From Pirellula staleyi DSM 6068 (GTDB lineage: Bacteria; Planctomycetota; Planctomycetia; Pirellulales; Pirellulaceae), in the NCBI GenBank assembly GCA_945900945.1, contig CAMDKL010000001.1:81515-145514 (forward strand): a DNA stretch of 64,000 nucleotides, in the 5' to 3' direction. The position numbers were made by a program, and so were the translations under genes. The notes below the pieces were generated by a model. That model was not told the origin of the DNA. It searched no databases and was given only the letters and a program-made list of their open reading frames with translations. Shown here piece by piece: positions 27,956 through 37,314 of the stretch (position 1 is its first letter; each line of letters opens with the position of its first letter).

Positions 27956-30259
27956 TTAGCGAGCGTCGGGTGCAATGGTCTGATCGAAACCGGACGTGGC
28001 AATCACGGAACTGTTGTTACGTGCGGCCGGTGGAACGGTGCCTGCATTAGCTGGACCGTTTTGAACATCGTTCGATTTCGCAAGCTCGCGTTCGTGGCGT
28101 CCCCACCAAGCTTCCGAATCGTCCTTAGTCCAACGCTTGGCGATAGCGCTGGCCTCTAGTAACTTGGATAAATCGCGAGCGGTCTGAGGACGCCTGGCAC
28201 GCGTCTTCTCCAGGCAAGCCAAAAGCGCATTTTCGAGTCCTGCTGAAACGGCATGCCCAAGCCGTTGCGAGGGGGACTCTGGAACACTAACAATGTGCTG
28301 CTGACAAAGCTCGCCGAGCGAGCCAGCTTGAAAAACCGTTTGTCCCGTCAGCAGAAAATAGCCTACAGCGCCGAGGGCGTAGAGATCGCTGCGGCCGTCG
28401 ACACCATCTGGCGTCTGAATCGACTCGGGGGACATGTAGAGCGGTGTTCCCGAAAACCCGCCCGATTGTTTCGATGAATCCACATCGTCGAGGGCTTTCA
28501 CCAAGCCAAAGTCTAATACTTTGACGACATCCGATTCACCGCCTCGACGGTTTAACATGATGTTGGCAGGCTTGATGTCCCTATGCACCAGGCCCAGTGA
28601 ATGGGCTTCATAAAGCGAGCCACAAACCTGTTGGAGAATGTGGACAACGCGCGCTTCCGGTTGCGGACCATAACGATCGACCAGCGTTTGCAAATCGATC
28701 CCGTCGAGATATTCCATCGCATAATAGAATACTCCCTCCGGTGTGCGGCCGAAATCATAGATCGCAATCGTATTCGGGTGATTGAGTTTGCAAGTAATCT
28801 GAACTTCGCGTTCAAATCTTCCGATTGCGGCTTCGTTGATCTTATCCACCGCCAGCATCTTGATGGCAGTAGGTCTTCGGAGCATGGCGTGATGCCCTTT
28901 GTAGACGATCCCCATCGCTCCAGCTCCTAATCGCGTTTCGAGTCGATACTGTCCAAGCTGCTTGGCTTCGATGGCTGCCTTCTGGGCCTCACGCTGCAAC
29001 TTCGCAACGACCATCATAAAGGCAAAGATGGCGACCGCGCTGACGACCAGCAAGGCATACAAGCCATAGAAAGACCAGTTGAGTATCGTAAGCGGATGGA
29101 AGGCTTCTGCCGCGTCGATCTCGGCGATCAAACCAAGTTGGTATTTGGGTAGCCATGTCCAAGCTCCCACCGAAGGCGAACCTCGATAATCAGCGTAACT
29201 CACCATTTTCACACCCGATGAACCACTCACCGCAGCAGCACAAATCTCGGTCAAAGGCAACTCAGCCCGGCGCACTTTGGGTCGAAAGCCTTTGGTCAGA
29301 TCGCCACCCGGATTGCGCACTTGAACTTTGAGGATCGACGCCGAGTCCTCTTGGTCCGGCAACACACCCAAGAGCATCAACCGATCATCGAAGCGACTAT
29401 TGGAAACCATCAGCCCTTGCGAATTGACAGCGTAGGTCTCACCCGACTCGCCGAATCGCCCGAGTTGTAGAATCTGGGTAAACTCTTGCTCGGGGCGAAT
29501 CCGCATCGCCAGTACGGCTACGACCTGCAGATTGTCATCTCGGATCGGAGCGCAAACAAACATGGTTGGCGTTTCGGTCCGCATACGACCAGATCGGTCC
29601 TTGAGCATCGCTACGCTCGGAAACGGAACGCTGACTGTCGGCTCACCTTCCAATGCTTTAGTAAAAAACTTTTCATACTGAGGGACGGTTTGCCCAATCA
29701 ATGCTAAAGTGCGTGCAGCGATGATGCGTTGCTGCTTGTCGGCTACAACAAAGCCGACAAAATCATGTGACGACATGCTTGCCTCAAGCTCATCATTCAA
29801 TACAGCTTGAAGCTCGGCTGCACTTGGAGAATTTTCAAGCGACGACTTGGAGACGATGGTTGTTCCGTCCAACGACGCAGGTAGCTTGCTGGCGGCTATT
29901 AACTGGACAACTGTTCTTCGGACCTGTTGGTCATTGGCCAGCGTCAGGGCGCTCGCCTCCTGAACCTTGAACCATTTTTCCAACATCGCTCGCTCGACGT
30001 TGAGAAGCGTGGTGAGTTCTGATTGGAGGCTGTTTATCATCGTTCGATTGATAGAACTGCTTACAACGTATCCAGCGATGGATAGCACGATCACAGCAAT
30101 GATCGGCCACACCCAAAATTGTTTCGTGAGAAACTGCCGCGTCCGTCGAACGGTATTCCCTAGCGACGATTGACCAAAAGTCATGTGAGCCTGAGCCTGA
30201 TCCAAAATCGATCGACTAGGCCGAAACCACTGCGAGAGCCAATTGAGCATAGAGAACAT
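27956..30259 (-). CDS. Cache-domain sensor serine/threonine protein kinase
   Basis: N-terminal TM and extracytoplasmic sensor region, second TM, then kinase YRLETRLGAGAMGIVYKGHH, HRDIKPANIML, DFGLVK. Confidence 0.9.
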   Translation of the reverse strand: MFSMLNWLSQWFRPSRSILDQAQAHMTFGQSSLGNTVRRTRQFLTKQFWVWPIIAVIVLSIAGYVVSSSINRTMINSLQSELTTLLNVERAMLEKWFKVQEASALTLANDQQVRRTVVQLIAASKLPASLDGTTIVSKSSLENSPSAAELQAVLNDELEASMSSHDFVGFVVADKQQRIIAARTLALIGQTVPQYEKFFTKALEGEPTVSVPFPSVAMLKDRSGRMRTETPTMFVCAPIRDDNLQVVAVLAMRIRPEQEFTQILQLGRFGESGETYAVNSQGLMVSNSRFDDRLMLLGVLPDQEDSASILKVQVRNPGGDLTKGFRPKVRRAELPLTEICAAAVSGSSGVKMVSYADYRGSPSVGAWTWLPKYQLGLIAEIDAAEAFHPLTILNWSFYGLYALLVVSAVAIFAFMMVVAKLQREAQKAAIEAKQLGQYRLETRLGAGAMGIVYKGHHAMLRRPTAIKMLAVDKINEAAIGRFEREVQITCKLNHPNTIAIYDFGRTPEGVFYYAMEYLDGIDLQTLVDRYGPQPEARVVHILQQVCGSLYEAHSLGLVHRDIKPANIMLNRRGGESDVVKVLDFGLVKALDDVDSSKQSGGFSGTPLYMSPESIQTPDGVDGRSDLYALGAVGYFLLTGQTVFQAGSLGELCQQHIVSVPESPSQRLGHAVSAGLENALLACLEKTRARRPQTARDLSKLLEASAIAKRWTKDDSEAWWGRHERELAKSNDVQNGPANAGTVPPAARNNSSVIATSGFDQTIAPDAR

Positions 30260-30566
30260 TTAAAAAAACCGTCATAACTCATCAAAAAGATCGGAGAACA
30301 CGATTCTCTATACTAATTCGCGGCTTCTATTTTGAAACGCTTATTTTGAACGGAATCGAGCGAAAGAGGGCCTACTTCCTACTAGCCTACCCGTTTAAAG
30401 GCTCGTTTGCGTTTACCGGAACAATCGAGAATTTACAGTTCGAACTCTCGATATAAAAGTCGTCTGACAGGGCGAAGGACCGGATTCGCCCCGGATCTTC
30501 GCAACAGGTTTGGCGCTCTAAGGGCTAGGATCGCCAAACCGATTGCGTTCTTAGGGCACGAGCCGA

Positions 30567-32096
30567 TCACTGCTGATTCGTTGCAGTTTCTGGGTTCGTT
30601 AATCGCACTAGCAGCCATTGCTCAGTGCGTTCCTTTCCGAAGTGAATCAGGGCAGGAGCTTCGTCCTTGGTCAGGTTATAGAGACCTGTTTCGATGACAT
30701 TTGTTTTATTGTCCCCCACCGTGAATGCAAACCGCTGTGTCTCCTTGTCAACAGAACCCTGTACTACTTGATTCTTTTTTGTAGCTGAATCTGTGTAGTT
30801 GCCTCGAATGATTCCTTGCTTGTTGACGGCGAGCTGAATCGTTACGTCGGACTTTGCTTGGTCTGTCTTCGTAAGTGCGAAAACACCAAGAGGCAACCAA
30901 TCTCCGTCGGCCGGTGCTTCGGCCTCGGCGCCCGTCTTAGCAAGATTGGTCGCTTGGTCGTAATACTCCTCGGCTGTACCGGCGCTGTCTCCGTTGATAA
31001 AAACGTTGTCGTCTTCGAACACAACGCTGTTACCGTAATCGTAGTAGACAGGTAGTTGTTCGCTGTATCCGCAAAAGCCGGACGCGGTTCCCCATGTAGA
31101 GGCGTTCCACAGGGCACCGGCAGTCAACCCGGCAGCAACCCATGCCCCTGGATATTGAGCGTTCCAGCCTCGTCCATAGATGCCCCAGTTGTTGTAGTTG
31201 CCTCGCACTGCAGCCGCAGCGGTGTAGCGTCCTGCGGGTGTTGAACGAATGAATCCCGCTCCGACACCGGCTGGGCCAGCGGTAACCAATCCACCTCTGC
31301 CATTGCCGCCTGGGCCAACTGCGCCACGACCCGCAACGACTTGACCGCCAGGACCGACTGCGGCACCTCGGGCGGCAATCCCGCCTTCAGCCCCCCGAAC
31401 GCCACCTGCTACGGCGACGCCACCCTGCGGACCAACGGCTGCCCCCTTACCTACTGTATTACCTTCAGGCCCAGTGACCGTTGCACCGGCTGCCTTGCCA
31501 CCGGCTGCACCTTGCTTCGAACCGTAGTTAACGTCAAAATCATTTCTACTGGAAGGCTTTTGGCTTGAACGAGACATGCTGCCTGCACCTGAGTTAGCGT
31601 GGCTTAGGCCTTCATCGGATGGCAACCCAAGGAATCCGCTAAGCTGATTTTGGCTAGGTGCGCTGAATCGATTCCCTGCGCCACCTTGTGCAGCTGTGCC
31701 ACGGTTTCCTGCCTCACCCGCGCCTGCGGCACCAGGACGTTGTGAATTTGATTGCGCAAAACCTCCTATGCCTCCAGCCCCGCCCTGTGGACGACTAAAA
31801 CCGCCCTGTGAACGATTGAAACCGCCCGCGTTTCCAAAGTTACCTGCACCTGCACGTGACGCTCCGCTCATCCCGCCGCCACCACCACCACCGAACGATG
31901 GTCCAGGACTCTGGCGAGCACCGCCAGAAAATCCACCGCCGCCACCGCGAGAAGCTCCGCCACCTCCGCCGCCACCTCCGCCGCCACGCCCACCGCCTCC
32001 TCCGCCTCCTCCGCCGCGGCCAACGCCCCAGCAATCAGCCGATGGGGTAACAACAATCGCTAGACAAAGCACAATAAACAGAAAACGTTTCGTCAT
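30567..32096 (-). CDS. Secreted Gly-rich protein with conserved C-terminal domain (paralogue of 48333-49391)
   Basis: Signal peptide, poly-Gly region, C-terminus GFCGY...DYGNSVVF...GTAEEYYDQATNLA...WLPLGVFAL...LAVNKQGIIRGNYTDSATKK...QWLLVRL. Confidence 0.82.
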   Translation of the reverse strand: MTKRFLFIVLCLAIVVTPSADCWGVGRGGGGGGGGGRGGGGGGGGGGASRGGGGGFSGGARQSPGPSFGGGGGGGMSGASRAGAGNFGNAGGFNRSQGGFSRPQGGAGGIGGFAQSNSQRPGAAGAGEAGNRGTAAQGGAGNRFSAPSQNQLSGFLGLPSDEGLSHANSGAGSMSRSSQKPSSRNDFDVNYGSKQGAAGGKAAGATVTGPEGNTVGKGAAVGPQGGVAVAGGVRGAEGGIAARGAAVGPGGQVVAGRGAVGPGGNGRGGLVTAGPAGVGAGFIRSTPAGRYTAAAAVRGNYNNWGIYGRGWNAQYPGAWVAAGLTAGALWNASTWGTASGFCGYSEQLPVYYDYGNSVVFEDDNVFINGDSAGTAEEYYDQATNLAKTGAEAEAPADGDWLPLGVFALTKTDQAKSDVTIQLAVNKQGIIRGNYTDSATKKNQVVQGSVDKETQRFAFTVGDNKTNVIETGLYNLTKDEAPALIHFGKERTEQWLLVRLTNPETATNQQ

Positions 32097-32174
32097 TTGA
32101 GACTCCGAGAAAGGATTTTTTTATTTCAGTGGGTAGAACCGTTGGTTGTCAATCGTCGATCGCTGTACCTGGGA

Positions 32175-33137
32175 TCATTTGGCCGCTGGCTTGCGACGAA
32201 TAACTACTTCGTCGGTATCCGGTAGTCGGACGTCGCCAATGGTTCGGTCCGTCGATTGCCAAACGTAAGCATTGCTATCCAAACGTTTGAGGACGTTCAC
32301 AGCGGTTGTGGAAACGCTCTCGCCGGTGGTACCGCTTACCTTGGCTAGCCATCCGCCCTCGGTAGCAGACCAGATTCCGATTGCGTGCCCGCCATCGGCT
32401 GAGAAGTTCCAGGACTGCACGTGGTTTGCTTGCGAATTCCAACCGATGATTTGCAAGCCGGATGTCATCGTGCCGCCGATCTGAGTTGTCGTGTAGCTGC
32501 GCTCCACGAATTTCTTGTTAACTATCCACCGGCACTTCGAATCGGTCCGAGCTCCATTCTCCTCTAAAGTCCAATCACCAATTAGCCATTCAAGGTCATT
32601 CAGATCGTCGGACGGCGACGACGTGTCGACCAAAGTCTCACGCACCGAAGCCAACAGCCATTTTCCATCTACCTTGACATGCACCGCTGTGTACTTACTA
32701 ATGCCGGAAGCCCCAGCCCACGCAGGTTCGACTACCGCTTGCCCATCTTCTATTGCCACGCTGTCGCTCAGCACTCGCACAGAATCGGTAACGAGTTGGA
32801 GCTTGGCGTCGGGTTGTGCTGCAAAGAGTTCGATGTAGATTTTTTCAATAGCATCTCTGCCAATAAAAGTCTGTCCGGTTTCGTCTATGTATTCGCCTTC
32901 TTTTGTCCAAAACGCCGCAACGGCTTTTGCATCCCGTTTATTGACAGCGACAACGGATGCGGCGACCTCTTTTCGGATGGTCTCAACAATCGCCTCTGCG
33001 GCGGTTTTCGCGGCAGGTGCTTTCGCAGCAGATGGGGCCGTCGATGGCGGCTGCGAATAGATCCAAGTGCAGGGAGTAATTCCCCACAGAAACGCTAAAC
33101 AAATGATCCGAAGGTTTTGCCGCACGACATTCTCCAC
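32175..33137 (-). CDS. SnoaL-like/DUF4440 (SgcJ/EcaC-type) secreted protein
   Basis: AVNKRDAKAVAAFWTKEGEYIDETGQTFIGRDAIEKIYIELFAAQPDAKLQL and WLIGDWTLE; signal peptide. Confidence 0.8.
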   Translation of the reverse strand: MENVVRQNLRIICLAFLWGITPCTWIYSQPPSTAPSAAKAPAAKTAAEAIVETIRKEVAASVVAVNKRDAKAVAAFWTKEGEYIDETGQTFIGRDAIEKIYIELFAAQPDAKLQLVTDSVRVLSDSVAIEDGQAVVEPAWAGASGISKYTAVHVKVDGKWLLASVRETLVDTSSPSDDLNDLEWLIGDWTLEENGARTDSKCRWIVNKKFVERSYTTTQIGGTMTSGLQIIGWNSQANHVQSWNFSADGGHAIGIWSATEGGWLAKVSGTTGESVSTTAVNVLKRLDSNAYVWQSTDRTIGDVRLPDTDEVVIRRKPAAK

Positions 33138-33262
33138 ATAAAATGAGCAGCGCTTCCTTGCGAAACTAGTAATGGTTCAGGTCCAAATATAGACAAACCG
33201 CGACGACCGTCAACGCACTTTTCGCAATTAACAACTTGGAATGGAAAATGATTCTCAGAGCT

Positions 33263-33915
33263 TCATTCCGTTTTCTGCGCGAGTTTCAAATAATGTTGGC
33301 GAAGAGTGGAAAGTACATTCTGAATAACTTCGGGATCCGCAGGAAGTTTAGGGGGTTTTTTCATTGACCGGTAATTCGCTCACTGTTCCAGCGTGTTTAG
33401 ATTTGGAAACCGGCACGACGCCGTCGGAATCGCCGTCTCCAGGCATCCAACGTCCCGTCCCATAAATCGAGTGCATTCGAACGCGACGATTAGGCGTTAA
33501 ACAGTCGATCGCTTGGAGCAATTTGCTGTCGGGTTTTAGCATGTCGATGCTGGTGGGAACACGGCGTGTAAATTCTTCAGAGAATGCACCTGGATTGCCT
33601 TTGAGCAGTCGATCGTGCTCCGCTTTTAACTTACCGGGCTGCTCGATGAGGAGTGAGCCGATACTGCCGATGGCTCGTTGCGCCAAGGCGGAACCGCGAT
33701 GCGGTGTTCCAATAAAGATGACCCTCGAAACGATCGGCGATGGCTTGAAGAAGACAGCTTCGGCGAAGGATTCTCGAATAGCGGGCAACATGACGACTTC
33801 CTCGAAAGCGATCGATGAATTCTGGTCTCGCCATGATCTCGTTGGCCATGTTCGCCCAGGTAAGTTGATCCGAGAGCAAACCGTGAACGAATACACTCTG
33901 CCGATGGGAAGACAT
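33263..33915 (-). pseudogene. Degraded alpha/beta hydrolase
   Basis: N-term VFVHGLLSDQLTWANMANEIMARPEFIDRF in one frame, VSRVIFIGTPHRGSALAQRAIGS in another, and PPKLPADPEVIQNVLSTLRQHYLKLAQKTE in a third. No nucleophile-elbow (GHSMGG-type) region. Confidence 0.75.
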
Positions 33916-33944
33916 CGGCAGCGTGTCGTCTTACCGCGACACGC

Positions 33945-34251
33945 TCATTTTGATTCCCAAACTTGATCCGTCTCAATGAGGTAGTTCCGTGTAGGGTTGA
34001 ACTTCCTCATGCAAGCGACGATCGCGACTTTGGATTCTTTGCCCTTTGATTTCAGATGCGCGTAGAAGGCTTTGATCTTCGGGTTGAACCGAATTGCAAC
34101 CAGCGTAGCCATGCATAGGATTGATCGCACATTGCCGCTGGGTTCCATGACGAACATCACGTTGGGACTTTCCAGTGCTAGGATCAAAAAGATCCAAATT
34201 CGATGAGGCGATATCAACACCAACATAAACTTTGACTTCCTGAATACTCAT
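33945..34251 (-). pseudogene. IS110-family transposase remnant
   Basis: MSIQEVKVYVGVDIASSNLDLFDPSTGK (DEDD N-term) and, in another frame, NPKIKAFYAHLKSKGKESKVAIVACMRKFNPTRNYLIETDQVWE (C-term); middle missing. Confidence 0.8.
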
Positions 34252-34360
34252 TTCATCCCTTCCTCGTAATATTCGAGCTAACCCCTTTGGGCAGTTGCTC
34301 CTGAAACGGTTCGGGTTTAACAAGAGAACACAATCGAAAGTGAGTGCCATTGGGCGTTAG

Positions 34361-34429
34361 GCGAATTCGCAGCAAATTCAGGCCCGGGGCTAGCGCCCGC
34401 CGGTTCACGAAATCGCAAAGTGAGTGCCA
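34361..34429 (-). repeat. Dispersed intergenic repeat, copy F (reverse orientation)
   Basis: Reverse complement of the copy A-E consensus; bounded by 15-bp direct repeats AAAGTGAGTGCCATT at 34337-34351 and 34417-34431. Confidence 0.85.
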
Positions 34430-34558
34430 TTTGGCTAGCGCCTGCGGCTCAGATTGACCCCATTTCTTAGTTTGGAGTAAGCAGTACGGCCATCTAGGGA
34501 GCCAGTCGTCGACCGTCAAGGTATAGACAGTATGGAGGCGTACGGGTAGCATAAAAGC

Positions 34559-35959
34559 ATGTCCGAAACCTTTGATCTCATCGTTCTCGGCGGCGGCCCA
34601 ACTGGCGCTAGCGCTGCTGGTGCTGCCGGTCTCCTTGGCAAACGGGTCGCACTCGTCGAAAAAGCTCGCGATCTGGGCGGTGCGGGTACCAATACCGGTA
34701 CGTTACCAAGTAAGACACTGCGCGAGACGGCACTCGTACTCAGTGGCTATCGCTCGCGGCGACTCTTCGGAGTTGATCTTGCACTTCAGCGTGCAGCGAC
34801 AGTAGTTGACTTTATGTACCATTCCAACCACGTCTCCGAGGCTGAACGCAATCGAACAACTGCGAGGCTCAACCTGCGCCACGTCGTTCGCTACACAGGC
34901 CAGGCAAACTTCGTTGATCCTCATACGATTCGGTTCGTGAGTGCTGATGGCGGGGAGACTCTAATTCGCGGCAATAAAGTCCTCATCGCCACGGGCTCCT
35001 CTCCATTGCGACCGCCGGAGTTTTGCTTTGAGGATGACCGCGTGCATGACTCCGACGAAATACTCCAACTCACGGCGATGCCAAAAAAGCTCGTTGTGAT
35101 CGGCGGTGGTGTGATCGGCAGCGAATACGCTGGTACCTTTGCCGCGCTTGGAGTCGAAGTCCATCTGGTCGATGGCCGCGACGTTTTGATGCCATTTCTC
35201 GACGCGGAGATTTCCAAAGCCCTCGCGGAGGCGATGGCGGAGCATGGAGTACAGTTTCATTGGAAAGAGCGGGTCGTCGCGTGCGATGCGTCTCATTCCG
35301 AAAATGTCGTCCTCACGCTGTCCTCGGGCCGGACTCTCACATGCGACGGCGTGTTCGTCTGCGCGGGGCGGCAGAGCAACACCACCGACCTGAACCTCAG
35401 CGCCGCTGGCATCACGCCGGGCAATCGTGGCCTCGTGCCCGTAAACTTGCACTACCAGAGCGAGGTGCCGCACATCTACGCCGCCGGTGACGCCGTCGGC
35501 CCTCCCGCGCTCGCCGCTACTGGTATTGAACAGGCTCGCGTCGCTGTCTTCCATGCCTTCGATTCTTTGTTAAAGAGCGACCTCGCGACACTTCTTCCGA
35601 CTGGAATCTACACGATTCCCGAGGCGAGCATGGTCGGCGAGACCGAGGCATCGCTCCGAGCCAAGGGTATCGATTTCATCGCCGGTCGCGCTAGGTACGC
35701 AGACATCCCGCGTGGCGAGATCATCGGCGATCGGACAGGTTTCCTAAAGTTGCTTTTCCGCCGCGAAGACATGCGATTACTGGGTGTTCATGTCATCGGC
35801 GAGCAAGCGACCGAGCTGGTCCACATCGGCCTCGTCGCGATGCTAATGGATGCCGGAGCGGAGCTTTTCAATCGAGTGTGCTTCAACTATCCTACGCTCG
35901 GCGACCTTTATAAATATGCCACGTACGACGCCATCATTCAGCGAACTACGAACTCTTAG
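34559..35959 (+). CDS. sthA: Soluble (Si-specific) NAD(P)+ transhydrogenase
   Basis: FAD motif GGGPTGASAA; TNTGTLPSKTLRE lacking the CxxxxC redox pair; NAD motif GGGVIGSEYAGTFAALG; C-terminal dimerisation domain. Confidence 0.87.
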   Translation: MSETFDLIVLGGGPTGASAAGAAGLLGKRVALVEKARDLGGAGTNTGTLPSKTLRETALVLSGYRSRRLFGVDLALQRAATVVDFMYHSNHVSEAERNRTTARLNLRHVVRYTGQANFVDPHTIRFVSADGGETLIRGNKVLIATGSSPLRPPEFCFEDDRVHDSDEILQLTAMPKKLVVIGGGVIGSEYAGTFAALGVEVHLVDGRDVLMPFLDAEISKALAEAMAEHGVQFHWKERVVACDASHSENVVLTLSSGRTLTCDGVFVCAGRQSNTTDLNLSAAGITPGNRGLVPVNLHYQSEVPHIYAAGDAVGPPALAATGIEQARVAVFHAFDSLLKSDLATLLPTGIYTIPEASMVGETEASLRAKGIDFIAGRARYADIPRGEIIGDRTGFLKLLFRREDMRLLGVHVIGEQATELVHIGLVAMLMDAGAELFNRVCFNYPTLGDLYKYATYDAIIQRTTNS

Positions 35960-35975
35960 TCGACTTGGATCTCCT

Positions 35976-37292
35976 GTGCTCACAAAATTCGCCACCCCTT
36001 TCTGTCTTTCTCTTTTACCAAATGTACTCGTTGTTGTTGCGAGCATGGTGTTGGGTTGCTCCGCAAATAAGCCGGTTGCACGGGGGGCTCCACTAGCGAA
36101 AGTGACAGTCGCGACCGCGATAGAGCAGGAGATAACCGACTTTGATGACTTCGTTGGTCGAACCGAGGCGAGTGAAACAGTCGAGGTGCGTTCGCGTGTC
36201 TCAGGCTTCATCAAGTCGGTCGAGTTTCAAGATGGAAGTCGTGAGATTGAAAAGGACCAATTGCTTTTCAGGATCGAGCCAGATCTCTACAAAGCAATCC
36301 ATGAACAGTCGACTTCTCGTATCGAACTGTGGGAAGCAAAGAAGGAACTCGCCCAGAGTAAGTTTGCACGTTACAAAATTTTGTTGCCAACGGGCGCTGT
36401 TTCCAGAGAAGAGTATGATGAATCGCTTTCAGCCGTCAAAGAATCGGAATCTGCTGTTGTGGCTGCAAAAGCCGACGCTGACCGGACGGCATTGGATCTC
36501 AGGTACACAGATATTCGAGCCGAAATTGCAGGCCGTATCGATCGTGCTTTTATTACATCTGGCAACATGGTCACCGGCGGCCTTGGAAGTGGCACGTTAC
36601 TAACTCGCATTGTTAAGAACGATCCGATCTTTGCTTATCTCGATATCGACGAGCGAACGGTGCTGAAATACCTGCGACGATTGAACCCATCCGTGGATAC
36701 ATCCTCTACGAAGGATACGGTTGAAACATCGTCCCCCGGTGATGCTTCTGTGCGAAAAGCTTCGAAAAGCCTAGAGATTCCATGTTTAATGCAGTTGGCT
36801 GACGAGAAGGATTTTCTCCATGTTGGAAAAATCGACTTTGTCGAAAACAGGGTTGATTCCGCGACGGGTAGCATCAGGGTCCGTGGAGTTTTTTCGAATG
36901 CAGATTTGATGCTGACGGGCGGACTCTTTGTTCGGATTCGCATTCCTGTTTCTGAATCGTATCTTGGTGTACTCATTCCCGAGCAAGCGATTGGTACCGA
37001 CCAAAATATCAAATTTGCCTATGTCGTTGGTGCAGACAATATTCCGCAACGCAAGAACTTGGTTTTAGGTCCTCAGCGTGGCGCGATGCGTGTTATTAGG
37101 TCTGGGATCGAGGCTAAGCAAAAGGTGATCTATCGCGGATTACAACTTGTACGACCCGGTAAATCAGTCGAGCCGGAGTTGGTAGAACTCAGTATTCGAA
37201 CCGTTGCCACGGGAACCAATCCCGCCACGGTCGTATCGTCAAACGTGAGCGAATCAAACGCGGTAACTCCTGCTGCAAAAACCAACCCGTAA
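35976..37292 (+). CDS. RND efflux periplasmic adaptor (MFP) subunit
   Basis: VEVRSRVSGFIKSVEFQDGSREIEKDQLLFRIEP; DLRYTDIRAEIAGRIDRAFITSGNMV; GTG start 16 nt after sthA, then a lipoprotein-like signal MVLGCS. Confidence 0.88.
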   Translation: MLTKFATPFCLSLLPNVLVVVASMVLGCSANKPVARGAPLAKVTVATAIEQEITDFDDFVGRTEASETVEVRSRVSGFIKSVEFQDGSREIEKDQLLFRIEPDLYKAIHEQSTSRIELWEAKKELAQSKFARYKILLPTGAVSREEYDESLSAVKESESAVVAAKADADRTALDLRYTDIRAEIAGRIDRAFITSGNMVTGGLGSGTLLTRIVKNDPIFAYLDIDERTVLKYLRRLNPSVDTSSTKDTVETSSPGDASVRKASKSLEIPCLMQLADEKDFLHVGKIDFVENRVDSATGSIRVRGVFSNADLMLTGGLFVRIRIPVSESYLGVLIPEQAIGTDQNIKFAYVVGADNIPQRKNLVLGPQRGAMRVIRSGIEAKQKVIYRGLQLVRPGKSVEPELVELSIRTVATGTNPATVVSSNVSESNAVTPAAKTNP

Positions 37293-37314
37293 TAAGCCAT
37301 CCGAAGGATACACC

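Noticed and set aside
31696-32100. + strand ORF encoding a Pro-rich protein (PPPPPPPP)
   Set aside because: Antisense of the poly-Gly region of the real minus-strand gene; GGC/GGT runs avoid stops on the other strand.
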